This document shows positions 1-7,132 of a stretch of 64,000 nt of DNA, one piece after another (the stretch's first letter is position 1; the number at the start of each line of letters is the position of its first letter). Under the pieces are notes generated by a model. That model made no database searches. It saw only the letters and a program-made list of their open reading frames with translations, and was not told the DNA's origin. This DNA is from Halobaculum limi (lineage in GTDB: Archaea > Halobacteriota > Halobacteria > Halobacteriales > Haloferacaceae). The stretch spans positions 1,116,001 to 1,180,000 of the forward strand of contig NZ_CP120468.1 in NCBI RefSeq assembly GCF_029490015.1, read 5' to 3'. The position numbers and the translations under genes are program-made.

Positions 1-52
1 ACACAGTTCACGTCGCCGACCACTTTTTGTTCGTAGCCAGCGTGGATCAGGT

Positions 53-331
53 ATGCCCGAAGAAGTGCTGTTCAAAACCGAATCTCGCGAAGACCGCGCC
101 GCAATCGCCGCGCACCTCCGGAGCGTCGCCGACAAACTCGAGGCCGACGGGGAACTCACGCTGTCGGGTGCGGGCGACTCGCTAACGATGCAGGTGCCCG
201 CGTCGGCGACGTTCGAGGTGAAAGCCGAGCGTGAGACCGGGTCTGGCCCCGCCGAGTTGAGCGTCGAGTTCGAACTGGAGTGGAACGAGGGCGCTGACGC
301 TGACGACGCCGGTGGACTGTCGATCGAGTAA
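53..331 (+). CDS. amphi-Trp domain protein
   Basis: A 92-residue acidic protein. The N-terminal half holds the pattern EEVLFKTES, then a helix rich in Arg/Ala/Leu and the stretch FEVKAERE, as in the amphi-Trp family of small archaeal and bacterial proteins. The biochemical role of that family is not established. The ATG lies about 25 bases after a T-rich box (CTTTTTG near position 23-29), which fits a leaderless transcript. The last codons and the stop codon are duplicated in tandem just downstream. The family call rests on sequence pattern alone. Confidence 0.85.
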   Translation: MPEEVLFKTESREDRAAIAAHLRSVADKLEADGELTLSGAGDSLTMQVPASATFEVKAERETGSGPAELSVEFELEWNEGADADDAGGLSIE

Positions 332-362
332 GAGCGCCGGCGGACTGTCGATCGAGTAAGAG
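307..362. repeat. 28-base tandem duplication of a gene end
   Basis: Positions 307-334 and 335-362 are the same 28 bases, with one difference (T at 313, C at 341). The unit covers the last eight codons and the stop of the amphi-Trp gene plus three bases. The first copy ends the gene, so the second copy is an untranslated echo. It looks like a recent replication-slippage duplication. Confidence 0.93.
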
Positions 363-407
363 CCGCGTCGCTCGCTGATCTGTGCCTGTGACCTGAGAAC
401 GAACGGG

Positions 408-437
408 GGCACGCCGCGGAAACACCCACGGCGTGCC
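408..437. terminator. hairpin between convergent genes
   Basis: Positions 408-416 pair perfectly with 429-437 (9 bp, GC-rich) around a 12-base loop. It lies in the 205-base gap between the convergent amphi-Trp gene and the small gene at 537-683. It may act as a transcription terminator or 3'-end stabiliser. No T-run follows it directly, so the role is inferred from position. Confidence 0.5.
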
Positions 438-455
438 ACCCGGATCGGTCCCCGC

Positions 456-485
456 TGACGCTTCGGCCCTCCAGACGAAGCGTCA
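456..485. terminator. second hairpin between convergent genes
   Basis: Positions 456-465 pair perfectly with 476-485 (10 bp) around a 10-base loop. It is the second strong hairpin in the same convergent gap and lies on the side of the minus-strand gene. A bidirectional terminator pair is the simplest reading. The rest of the 332-536 gap shows no gene. Confidence 0.5.
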
Positions 486-536
486 AGTAGTTCTACCGCC
501 GGAATTGGGATAAAACTACCGGGGAATCGCTCCCGC

Positions 537-683
537 TCAGATGTACTCCTCCTCGAGGACCCACCCGAGCGCCCGCTTGTAGTGGGTGAACATCTGTCTG
601 ATACTCTCGTGGCGCATCTCCTCGTCATCCAACTGTTCTGCGAGGAACTCGTACTGCTCTCTGATCTCAGCCTCGTCGCGCAT
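537..683 (-). CDS. small hypothetical protein (48 aa)
   Basis: A complete frame of 48 residues from an ATG, beginning MRDEAEIREQYEFL and ending in an acidic EEEYI tail. It is charged, likely helical, and has no cysteine pair, signal peptide or membrane segment. Codon use is GC-rich at third positions like its neighbours, and the two hairpins downstream look like its terminator region. The gene is easily missed because of its size. I do not recognise a family and propose no function. Confidence 0.65.
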   Translation of the reverse strand: MRDEAEIREQYEFLAEQLDDEEMRHESIRQMFTHYKRALGWVLEEEYI

Positions 684-773
684 ACACAGTCGTACGCCGG
701 CGACGGACTTCAAACGTCGCCGCGGCGTCGTGACTCGGCGACGGGGAAGATGGGTAGAACGAAAGTGGCAGCC

Positions 774-1592
774 TTACGCGCCAAGTGCGGTCGGTGCGGC
801 GAGGGATGCGCTACTGTTGTCGCTGGAGCCGCTGGAGTCGCCGCCAGTCTGGTTGTCGACGAACTGGTCGTAGGTGGACTGGTCGACGACGATGACGGTG
901 AAGTACATCTTCGAGTGGGCGACGCCACAGTACTCAGTACAGTAGCCCTGGTAGACGCCGGTCTCCTGTGCGACCGTCTTGAGCGTGTTCTGCTGGCCGG
1001 GGATTGCGTCCTGCTTCAGGCCGAGGGCGGGAACGGAGAAGCCGTGGATGACGTCCTCGGAGGAGCTAGTGAAGTAGAGGTCCTGCCCCTCGGGGACGAC
1101 TATCACTGGTCCTTCAACTCCCTCGGCTTCCGGGATCAGCCGGGTGTTGATGTCGCTGGCGGTGAGTTGGGTGATGTTCGAGGTCTGGTAGTTCATCCGC
1201 CAGTTCCACTGGTAGGCGACGGTCTCGACGTGCACGTCACCGTCGGCGGCGTCGATTTCGCTGCCGGTGTAGGTCACGTCGGGGCTCGCCAACACGCCGT
1301 AGGAGGCGGCACCGACAAACAGCAGAACGATCGCGGTCGCGATCGTCCAGGTGATCTCGAGACGCCGATTCTCCCGGGTCGGTTTCGGCTCGTCGTTGTT
1401 CCTGAACTTCAGGACGGCGTAGATGAGAATGACCTCGACGAGGATCGTGATCGGGATCGCGACGTACAGCAGTCGACCGTTCAAATCGTTGATGAGTCCT
1501 GCTGTCGTGGAGGGCTGTGCGGCCGCCGGGACCGCGAACAACAGTAGCCCGACGAGCCCGACCAGCAGGCTCCCCAGTCGCGTAGCCTTCAT
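774..1592 (-). CDS. coxB: cytochrome c oxidase subunit II
   Basis: Subunit II of a heme-copper terminal oxidase, which takes electrons through the CuA centre. The 272 residues begin with a hydrophobic signal-like segment (about 5-25), followed by two membrane segments (about 41-62 and 80-101) and an exposed cupredoxin domain. All CuA ligands are visible: His183, Cys218, Glu220 (backbone), Cys222, His226 and Met229, in the string CTEYCGVAHSKM. The aromatic YQWNW motif for electron entry is at about 127-131. There is no fused cytochrome c domain, so a halocyanin-type donor is likely. The gene is divergent from heme O synthase. Subunit III lies far away at 61644-62510 and subunit I is not in the window. 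Confidence 0.96.
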   Translation of the reverse strand: MKATRLGSLLVGLVGLLLFAVPAAAQPSTTAGLINDLNGRLLYVAIPITILVEVILIYAVLKFRNNDEPKPTRENRRLEITWTIATAIVLLFVGAASYGVLASPDVTYTGSEIDAADGDVHVETVAYQWNWRMNYQTSNITQLTASDINTRLIPEAEGVEGPVIVVPEGQDLYFTSSSEDVIHGFSVPALGLKQDAIPGQQNTLKTVAQETGVYQGYCTEYCGVAHSKMYFTVIVVDQSTYDQFVDNQTGGDSSGSSDNSSASLAAPTALGA

Positions 1593-1595
1593 TAC

Positions 1596-1625
1596 AAGCG
1601 CGCTTAGCGCAGGCGACGTAAATAC
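1596..1625 (-). promoter_or_regulatory. coxB promoter with overlapping palindromes
   Basis: Read on the minus strand, GTATTTACG at 1617-1625 lies 25-33 bases before the coxB ATG, the spacing of a haloarchaeal TATA box for a leaderless mRNA. Between box and start lie two overlapping inverted repeats: AAGCGCGCTT (1596-1605) and GCGCT-T-AGCGC (1600-1610). They sit where a repressor could block transcription start, but this is inference. Confidence 0.5.
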
Positions 1626-1794
1626 CTACTGTTGTCGCTCGAACCACCAGACGAGACCACCGCCCACGCGGCCGGTACAGACCGGGTTCGAAGCGAGACT
1701 GTGGCCGAGCGTGTCGACCGATTTCGGTGCGTCAGGGCGACAGTCGAGCCCGGAAAACGCGGGGTTGATATGCGATCGGACGAATGTCGAACTA

Positions 1795-3228
1795 GTGACT
1801 TCGAAGCGGTTTCCGGGACTGCTCGCGGCCACCGCGATGGGCGTGTACCTGTTGCTGGTGGTCGGTGCGACGACGACAGTCACGGACGCGGCGGCGGCGT
1901 GTACCGCGTGGCCTGCCTGCGGCGACGGCTTCGCGCTTCCCACAGCGTCGGCTGGGTGGGTCGCGCTGGGCCATCGAGCCGTCGCGTTCGCTGTCGGTCT
2001 CCTCGTGGTAGCGACGGGCATCGCCGCGTGGCGGGCACGACCGGCCCGCCGGGTTCGGGCCGCTCTCGCCGTTTCGTTCCTGCTGTACCCCATCGAGTCG
2101 ATACTGGGTGCGTTCGTCGCGACGCGCGGGCCGACGACGCTCGCGACGCTTGCCGGCGTCGCCATTCCGCTGTCTACGGTCCACCTCGTCGGCGGCTTGG
2201 TCGTCTTCGGCGGCCTGCTCGCGGCGCTGGCGTGGGAACTGGAGGACCGAACCGGCGACCCCGACGAACGGCCCGCCGCCACGAGCGCTCCCGAGCCAGC
2301 GGCAGACCCCATCGAACAGGGTGAGCGTCCTCCGATTCCCTCCTGGAGCGAGGACCCGATTCGCCGGGGTCGGCTGACCGCCGCCGCGTACTTCCGGCTG
2401 ATGAAGCCCCGGCTGATGTGGCTGCTGTGCCTCGTCGCCAGCGCCGCGATGGCGCTCGCCGGTGGCCCCGGCCTCTCCGTTCCCGTCGTCGCGGCCACGC
2501 TCGCGGGCGGTGCGCTCTCTATTGGCGCGTCGGGAACGTTCAACCACGTCCTCGAACGCGACGTGGACCGCCGGATGCAACGAACCAGCGACCGCCCGCT
2601 GGCGGTCGACCTGGTCTCGGTTCGCAACGCCGTCGCGTTCGGCCTCCTACTCACCGTCGTCTCGCTGGCCCTGTTCGCGTGGGTGAACCTCCTCGCGGCG
2701 GTGCTGGGCCTCGTCGCCATCGTGTTCTACTCGGTCATCTACACGCTCGTGTTGAAGCCGAACACCGTCCAGAACACGGTCATCGGCGGCGCGGCTGGCG
2801 CGCTCCCGGCGCTCATCGGCTGGGCCGCCGTCACCGGCGAACTCGGCGTCGGGGGCATCGCGCTGGCGGCGCTCATCTTCCTGTGGACGCCCGCACACTT
2901 CTACAACCTCGCCCTCGCGTACAAGGACGACTACGAACGCGGTGGCTTCCCGATGATGCCCGTCGTGCGCGGGGAGACGACGACCCGTCGCCACATCGTC
3001 TGGTACTTCGGCGCGACACTCGCAGCCGGCGCGGCGATGGTCGGATTGGGACGACTGGACTGGCTGTACGCGCTGGCGGGCGTCGTCGTCGGCGGCGTCT
3101 TCCTGTGGACCATCGTCCGCCTCCACTACGAACGCGACGAGTCGGCGGCGTTCCGTGCGTTCCACGCCTCCAACGCCTACCTCGGCGTCGTCCTCCTCGC
3201 CATCGTCGTCGACACGCTGGCGGTGTGA
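1795..3228 (+). CDS. ctaB: heme O synthase with N-terminal CtaA-like half domain
   Basis: Protoheme IX farnesyltransferase, which makes heme O for the terminal oxidase. The C-terminal part (about 195-477) carries the UbiA-family prenyl-diphosphate/Mg motif NHVLERDVDRRM and the later YKDDYERGG loop among several membrane helices. The N-terminal part (about 10-150) resembles half of the heme A synthase/COX15 fold: a CTAWPACGDG cysteine motif, a GHR histidine, a second histidine in VHLVGG, and four membrane helices. GTG at 1795 is chosen because TTGATATG lies 23-32 bases upstream. ATG at 1837 is the alternative but would cut into the first helix. The 1593-1794 gap is the divergent promoter region. 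Confidence 0.92.
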   Translation: MTSKRFPGLLAATAMGVYLLLVVGATTTVTDAAAACTAWPACGDGFALPTASAGWVALGHRAVAFAVGLLVVATGIAAWRARPARRVRAALAVSFLLYPIESILGAFVATRGPTTLATLAGVAIPLSTVHLVGGLVVFGGLLAALAWELEDRTGDPDERPAATSAPEPAADPIEQGERPPIPSWSEDPIRRGRLTAAAYFRLMKPRLMWLLCLVASAAMALAGGPGLSVPVVAATLAGGALSIGASGTFNHVLERDVDRRMQRTSDRPLAVDLVSVRNAVAFGLLLTVVSLALFAWVNLLAAVLGLVAIVFYSVIYTLVLKPNTVQNTVIGGAAGALPALIGWAAVTGELGVGGIALAALIFLWTPAHFYNLALAYKDDYERGGFPMMPVVRGETTTRRHIVWYFGATLAAGAAMVGLGRLDWLYALAGVVVGGVFLWTIVRLHYERDESAAFRAFHASNAYLGVVLLAIVVDTLAV

Positions 3229-3229
3229 G

Positions 3230-3913
3230 ATGAGCGCGCACGTCTTTTCCGCGTCGGTCGCCGGTCGCGACCTCTCCGTCTCCCGGGGCGAACTACTCGC
3301 GGCGACGCTGCTCGTCAATCTGGAACTCGCGGGTGTCCTCGCGTACTTCACGCTCACGAACGCCACCGTCTCCTCACCGCTGTTCACTCTGTACGGCTTG
3401 CTGTGGGTGAACGTTGCACTGCTCGTGTTCGCGCGCTACCGCCCGCCCGCCGGCGACCAGTCCACCCGTCGCCGGGCACTCGTCGTCGCCGTCGGCTACG
3501 CGGCGCTGCTGGCCGTCTTCGGCGGCGTCGTCGGGGTCGCTCCACCTCGGACGACCCCGGGCGTCACCCTCGCCCTCCTCCCGCCGGGATGGGGCCCTGC
3601 GCCCATCGTGAACGTCGGCGTCGCCGCGGCCGTGTTGATGCCGGCGAAAGTGCTTGGCTACGCGGCGCTGGCGTACCTCCTGTACGGTACGGTCGTCGAC
3701 GCGGCGGGCGCGGGGGTCGCGGGACTCCTCGGCCTGTTCTCGTGTCTGTCGTGTTCGCTCCCAATCCTCGTGGGTGCGGCCGCGTCACTGGTTGGCGGGG
3801 GCGGGTTCGTCGCCGCCGCGGTGGTCGGCCTCGGGTACGGGCCGTCGACGCTCGTGTTCCTCCTCACGGTCGGCTTACTGTGGTGGCAACCGGGCGTCGA
3901 CATACTTCGATAG
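3230..3913 (+). CDS. conserved membrane protein of the oxidase cluster
   Basis: A 227-residue membrane protein with about six hydrophobic segments. Its ATG is one base past the ctaB stop, so the two are almost surely co-transcribed. A CLSC pair sits in a membrane-proximal segment (about residue 170), which suggests redox or metal handling. Haloarchaea often keep such a protein after ctaB, so a role in oxidase assembly or heme/copper delivery is a reasonable guess from context. I cannot name a characterised family. Confidence 0.8.
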   Translation: MSAHVFSASVAGRDLSVSRGELLAATLLVNLELAGVLAYFTLTNATVSSPLFTLYGLLWVNVALLVFARYRPPAGDQSTRRRALVVAVGYAALLAVFGGVVGVAPPRTTPGVTLALLPPGWGPAPIVNVGVAAAVLMPAKVLGYAALAYLLYGTVVDAAGAGVAGLLGLFSCLSCSLPILVGAAASLVGGGGFVAAAVVGLGYGPSTLVFLLTVGLLWWQPGVDILR

Positions 3914-3965
3914 CGGTCGGTCGATGATCATCGTCGTTGCCGCCGCTGCGATGCCTCTCTCGCGT

Positions 3966-4607
3966 TCACTCGATGAGTACCGCTTCGACGAGTTGTCGAA
4001 CGCCGCGACGGAATCGTTCGGAGGCGGCACTCTCTGAGACGCCGAGTTCCGCACCGAGGTCGGCCAACGACGACGCTCGCGGCACGTCGAGATACCCGCT
4101 CGTCGCGGCTGCGACGAGCGTCTCGTGTTGGGCGTCGGTGAGTCCAGCGTCGTTCGGGTCGAACAACTCCGACTCTTGGTACAGTCGGTTCAGCGAGAAC
4201 CCAATGTCGTGGTCGACACAGAATTCGTAGACGTGCTCTAACGCCGCCCGGTCGGGGAACCTCGTCCGCAGGTGCCACCCCTGCACGTCGGCAGTGATGA
4301 GTTGGTTGACGCCGCCGACCTCTGCGATGACGCCCCGCGTGCTCAGTCGCTGTGCCCGGCGGCTGAATCCGACGCGATACAGCCGACGACCCCGAGATTC
4401 GGTCAAGGAGATGGCATCCGACACGGACGGGTCCGCTCGAAGCGCCGCCTCGACGGCGTCGTCGTCGTCGCAGTCGATCCAGCCAGTCATGTACGTCTCG
4501 CCGTCGGCGTCCGTGAACGAGTCTTCCCAGTCGAGTTCCGCGTCGGGAACCGTCTGAAACGTCTGCCGCAGCAACGGGTGGTCCAGCGTGTAATGGGCGA
4601 TGAGCAT
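3966..4607 (-). CDS. BAT-type HTH transcription regulator
   Basis: A 213-residue regulator of the haloarchaeal bacterio-opsin-activator type. The N-terminal two thirds form the acidic BAT-associated sensory region. The C-terminal about 55 residues (from LTDAQHETLVAAA to the end) are the HTH_10 domain, with the typical recognition part ELGVSESAASERFRRG. There is no PAS or GAF domain, so the signal is unknown. It is divergent from the HTH gene at 4708. An AT-rich box, TATAAATT (4649-4656), lies about 42 bases before this start and 52 before the other, and may serve one or both. Confidence 0.9.
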   Translation of the reverse strand: MLIAHYTLDHPLLRQTFQTVPDAELDWEDSFTDADGETYMTGWIDCDDDDAVEAALRADPSVSDAISLTESRGRRLYRVGFSRRAQRLSTRGVIAEVGGVNQLITADVQGWHLRTRFPDRAALEHVYEFCVDHDIGFSLNRLYQESELFDPNDAGLTDAQHETLVAAATSGYLDVPRASSLADLGAELGVSESAASERFRRGVRQLVEAVLIE

Positions 4608-4707
4608 CGTCTACACCGTGGTGTGACGCCTCGATAGCGACGAAGATGTATAAATTGCAGGAATACTCCGGCATCAGTCACATTGGTCGTCCGGCCCAAG
4701 TAGTCGT

Positions 4708-5073
4708 ATGTCTGAGGCGAAGCGGCCGTCGAACGGTGGGGAATCGCTCACCCAGTTACTGGCCGCCCTCGCCGAATCGCAGTGCAGACGCGTCGTCTCT
4801 CACTTCCTCCACGACGACGACGGGCGTGCGACGCTTGAGGAGGTTGCGGCGGCGGTGGCCGCGATGGAACCTCGTCTCGACGAGAGCACCGTAGCGGTCA
4901 CGCTTCACCACACGACGCTTCCGAAACTGGCGGCGGTCGGTGTCGTCACGTACGACCCGGAGTCGCGTTGGGTTCGATACGAGGGTGAAACACTCGACGA
5001 CGACGCCCACGCACTCGTCGTCGAGGCGGCCACGCTCGAATCTGCCCGTGGAAACTCGCCGGTCGGGGCCTGA
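4708..5073 (+). CDS. HTH protein of the DUF7344 type
   Basis: A 121-residue protein with a predicted winged-helix fold: helix LTQLLAALAESQCRRVVSHFL, then LEEVAAAV, then HHTTLPKLAAVGVVTYDPE. The ending LPKLxxxGVVxYD is typical of the small haloarchaeal HTH proteins grouped as DUF7344. They are presumed DNA-binding regulators and targets are unknown. The gene converges with the DsrE-like gene, leaving only a 16-base gap. Confidence 0.8.
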   Translation: MSEAKRPSNGGESLTQLLAALAESQCRRVVSHFLHDDDGRATLEEVAAAVAAMEPRLDESTVAVTLHHTTLPKLAAVGVVTYDPESRWVRYEGETLDDDAHALVVEAATLESARGNSPVGA

Positions 5074-5089
5074 CGCGACTTTTCGCCGT

Positions 5090-5443
5090 TCAGAACGTGA
5101 GGATCTGGTAGTCGTCGTCCACTAGCGAGCGGATGCTTGGGTGTCCCTCGAACTCCGCGAGTCGCTCGATGCCCGCCTCCTCGACGGCCTCGTCGACGTC
5201 GAAGGCAGTGGCACAGTAGTCACAGACGGAGACCTCGTCTTCGACGGCCGCGAACAGGTCGTTGTACTGGTGGTCCGCTTCGGGGAGTTCCGCGAGCCAC
5301 TGCGTGCCCGCGCCGTCGAAGATGACTTCCACCTCGTCGTCGTTCTCGACGAACTCGCGTGCGCCCTCCAGAGCGTTCACGACGCGGCCCAGTCCTTCGT
5401 GTCCTTCGGTGCCTGCCAGAATTACGAATGCTGCTTTCGCCAT
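5090..5443 (-). CDS. DsrE family protein
   Basis: A 117-residue protein of the DsrE/DsrF-like fold. It begins AAFVILAGTEGHEGLGRVVNAL and has a central CDYCATAF segment with two cysteines at the place where family members carry a sulfur-relay cysteine. Such proteins are soluble and often handle persulfide sulfur, but single-gene haloarchaeal members are uncharacterised. GTATAGAG about 29 bases upstream of the ATG fits a leaderless promoter. It is divergent from the SelW-like gene, which shares the theme of thiol chemistry. Confidence 0.85.
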   Translation of the reverse strand: MAKAAFVILAGTEGHEGLGRVVNALEGAREFVENDDEVEVIFDGAGTQWLAELPEADHQYNDLFAAVEDEVSVCDYCATAFDVDEAVEEAGIERLAEFEGHPSIRSLVDDDYQILTF

Positions 5444-5586
5444 TGCGGCCGCCGGTTTGAGCGTCCCCGTATAGAGTGGCAGGTGGCTGTGCGCGGGCCG
5501 CGACCTTACATTGTGTTTGCAAAATCACCCACTGTCGGTGACCTCGGTCGTCGGATTTAGGTCACAGGCGCCCCGAGGCACGTCAT

Positions 5587-5829
5587 ATGACGACTGTCGA
5601 CATCGAGTACTGCGTACCGTGTGGAATGCTGGACCGCGCACAGGACGTCCAAGCAGCCATCCTCGAGGCGTTCGGACAGGAAGTGGAGTCGGTGTCGCTC
5701 GTGACCGGCGACAGCGGCGTGTTCGAGGTCCGCGCCGACGGCGACGTGGTCTTCGACAAGGAGTCCGACGAGTTCGACGTCGATGCCATCGTCGACGGCG
5801 TCGGCACGCACGTCGGCGCGACGGCGTAA
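5587..5829 (+). CDS. SelW/Rdx family thiol protein
   Basis: An 80-residue thioredoxin-like protein of the SelT/SelW/SelH (Rdx) family. The signature is the N-terminal beta strand followed by YCVPCGM, giving a CxxC pair at Cys9 and Cys12, where eukaryotic relatives carry Cys-x-x-Sec. The C-terminal half holds the short strand-helix DGDVVFDKESDEF. A GATTTA box at 5554-5559 lies 28-33 bases before the ATG. The partner and substrate are unknown. Confidence 0.88.
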   Translation: MTTVDIEYCVPCGMLDRAQDVQAAILEAFGQEVESVSLVTGDSGVFEVRADGDVVFDKESDEFDVDAIVDGVGTHVGATA

Positions 5830-5860
5830 CCAGGCGAGTCGACCGGGTCACACCACCACC

Positions 5861-6529
5861 TCAGTTCTCGTCGAGGACAGCGGTCAAAAGCGCCCAACTC
5901 CCGCCGTCGTCGTCGGACACCGTCTCTGCGAGCGTCCGATCGGCGGTCACCCGAAACCCGGCGTCGCGGAGTTGTGCGCGTGTCTCGGGTTGTCCAGGGA
6001 ACGACCACGCCATCAGTGCGCCGCTGTCGAGCCAATCGGGATTCGCGCCCGACCACCCCTCGTCGCCGGTCGCCGCCGTCACGAGGAGTCGTCCGCCAGG
6101 ACACAGCGCCCGCGCGAACTCGGCGTACACTGTCGGATGCTCTTCGACGGGGACGTGGATAGTCGACGTGATAGCGGTCACGGCGTCGACGCTGTCGGCG
6201 GCCACGGGAAGCCGAGTCATATCGCCCCGGAGGAGTGGCCCATCTGCTCGCTCGCGGGCGATGTCGAGCATCGACGCCGAGAGGTCGATGCCGATGCCCT
6301 CGACTCCGTCGGGCACCTGGTGCAATACGGGCGTCCCCTGTCCACATCCGGCGTCGAGGACGCGGTCGCCGACGGAACAGTCGTCGAGAAACGCCTCGAC
6401 GACGGATGCGGTGGTCAGTTCCTGCGACTCGCGTTCGCGTCGGTACGTCTCCGCCAGTTCGTCGTAGCCGTCGCGAACCGCTGCCCGCTGGATGTGTGGG
6501 TCCACGTCGGGGGAGGGGTCGTCCGTCAC
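5861..6529 (-). CDS. class I SAM-dependent methyltransferase
   Basis: A 222-residue Rossmann-fold methyltransferase. Motif I is VLDAGCGQGTPVL, followed by GIDLSASMLDIARE and the post-II string SVDAVTAITSTIHV. The C-terminal part carries LCPGGRLLVTA. The frame is open further upstream, but those residues lack conservation signs. GTG at 6529 is preferred because an AGATTCTT box lies 26-33 bases before it; GTG at 6538 is the alternative. The substrate cannot be told from sequence. Confidence 0.85.
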   Translation of the reverse strand: MTDDPSPDVDPHIQRAAVRDGYDELAETYRRERESQELTTASVVEAFLDDCSVGDRVLDAGCGQGTPVLHQVPDGVEGIGIDLSASMLDIARERADGPLLRGDMTRLPVAADSVDAVTAITSTIHVPVEEHPTVYAEFARALCPGGRLLVTAATGDEGWSGANPDWLDSGALMAWSFPGQPETRAQLRDAGFRVTADRTLAETVSDDDGGSWALLTAVLDEN

Positions 6530-6715
6530 GTTCGACACCTCCCAGTGACCAGACAAGAATCTTCGCCCGGTGCGTGGGGAGCCGGCACACCGGCCGTGAG
6601 GCGCGTTTTTGGTCGCGAGAGGGTGCGACGCACGAGGTGCGACCAACTTTCAATCACTGCTGAACAGCTGACAAAATCTTTTTCATCTTTCGGTTGTACA
6701 CCAGATGATACTCAA

Positions 6716-7063
6716 ATGGGGATCGAACTGCCTGGCTACTCGGCACGCTCCGCCGGCGCGGTGATGACGGTGTCGGCGACGGCCTCCGTTCCTGCCCTCC
6801 CGTCGGTGCTGGATCTGGCCGCCGGTATCGGACTCGCGGAGGGTGCCGTCGGCGCGGTCCTCGCGCTGGCGACGGCGATACGTATCGTCGTCGGCGTCGT
6901 CCTCTGTCTGCGCGACGCAGACGGCTGTGATTTCGACGTGCCTGGCGTGCCAGGCGTACCTGACGTTCCCGGCGTGCGGTCGATGCCCGACGTGATCCGA
7001 GGGAACGCCCGGCGTCGGCCGTCTCCGCCCGCGACGACGTACGCGCCGATTCCGGCGCGGTGA
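6716..7063 (+). CDS. hypothetical membrane protein with Pro-Gly-Val repeats
   Basis: A 115-residue frame with third positions as GC-rich as in neighbouring genes. Residues about 13-63 are strongly hydrophobic and could form two membrane helices. A proline/glycine/valine-rich segment (VPGVPGVPDVPGV, about 75-87) and a basic tail follow. The DNA of the repeat includes a perfect 7-bp inverted repeat (6940-6946 with 6949-6955). The T-rich, AT-rich run at 6670-6715 just before the ATG looks like a promoter region and supports this strand over the overlapping reverse frame. No family recognised. Confidence 0.55.
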   Translation: MGIELPGYSARSAGAVMTVSATASVPALPSVLDLAAGIGLAEGAVGAVLALATAIRIVVGVVLCLRDADGCDFDVPGVPGVPDVPGVRSMPDVIRGNARRRPSPPATTYAPIPAR

Positions 7064-7132
7064 TCGCGCGGCAGTCGCACGCCCGTCCGACGGCTTCGGC
7101 ACCCTTACTTCCGCGACGCTCGGAGCGTGGGT

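Noticed and set aside
307-362. Start of a CRISPR array or mobile-element target duplication
   Set aside because: Only two direct copies with no spacer and no cas or transposase gene nearby. Slippage explains it better.
6736-7080. A 114-codon minus-strand frame opposite the PGV-repeat gene
   Set aside because: It is rich in Arg, Thr and Pro without a hydrophobic or conserved core, and the AT-rich promoter-like run lies on the side expected for the plus-strand gene.
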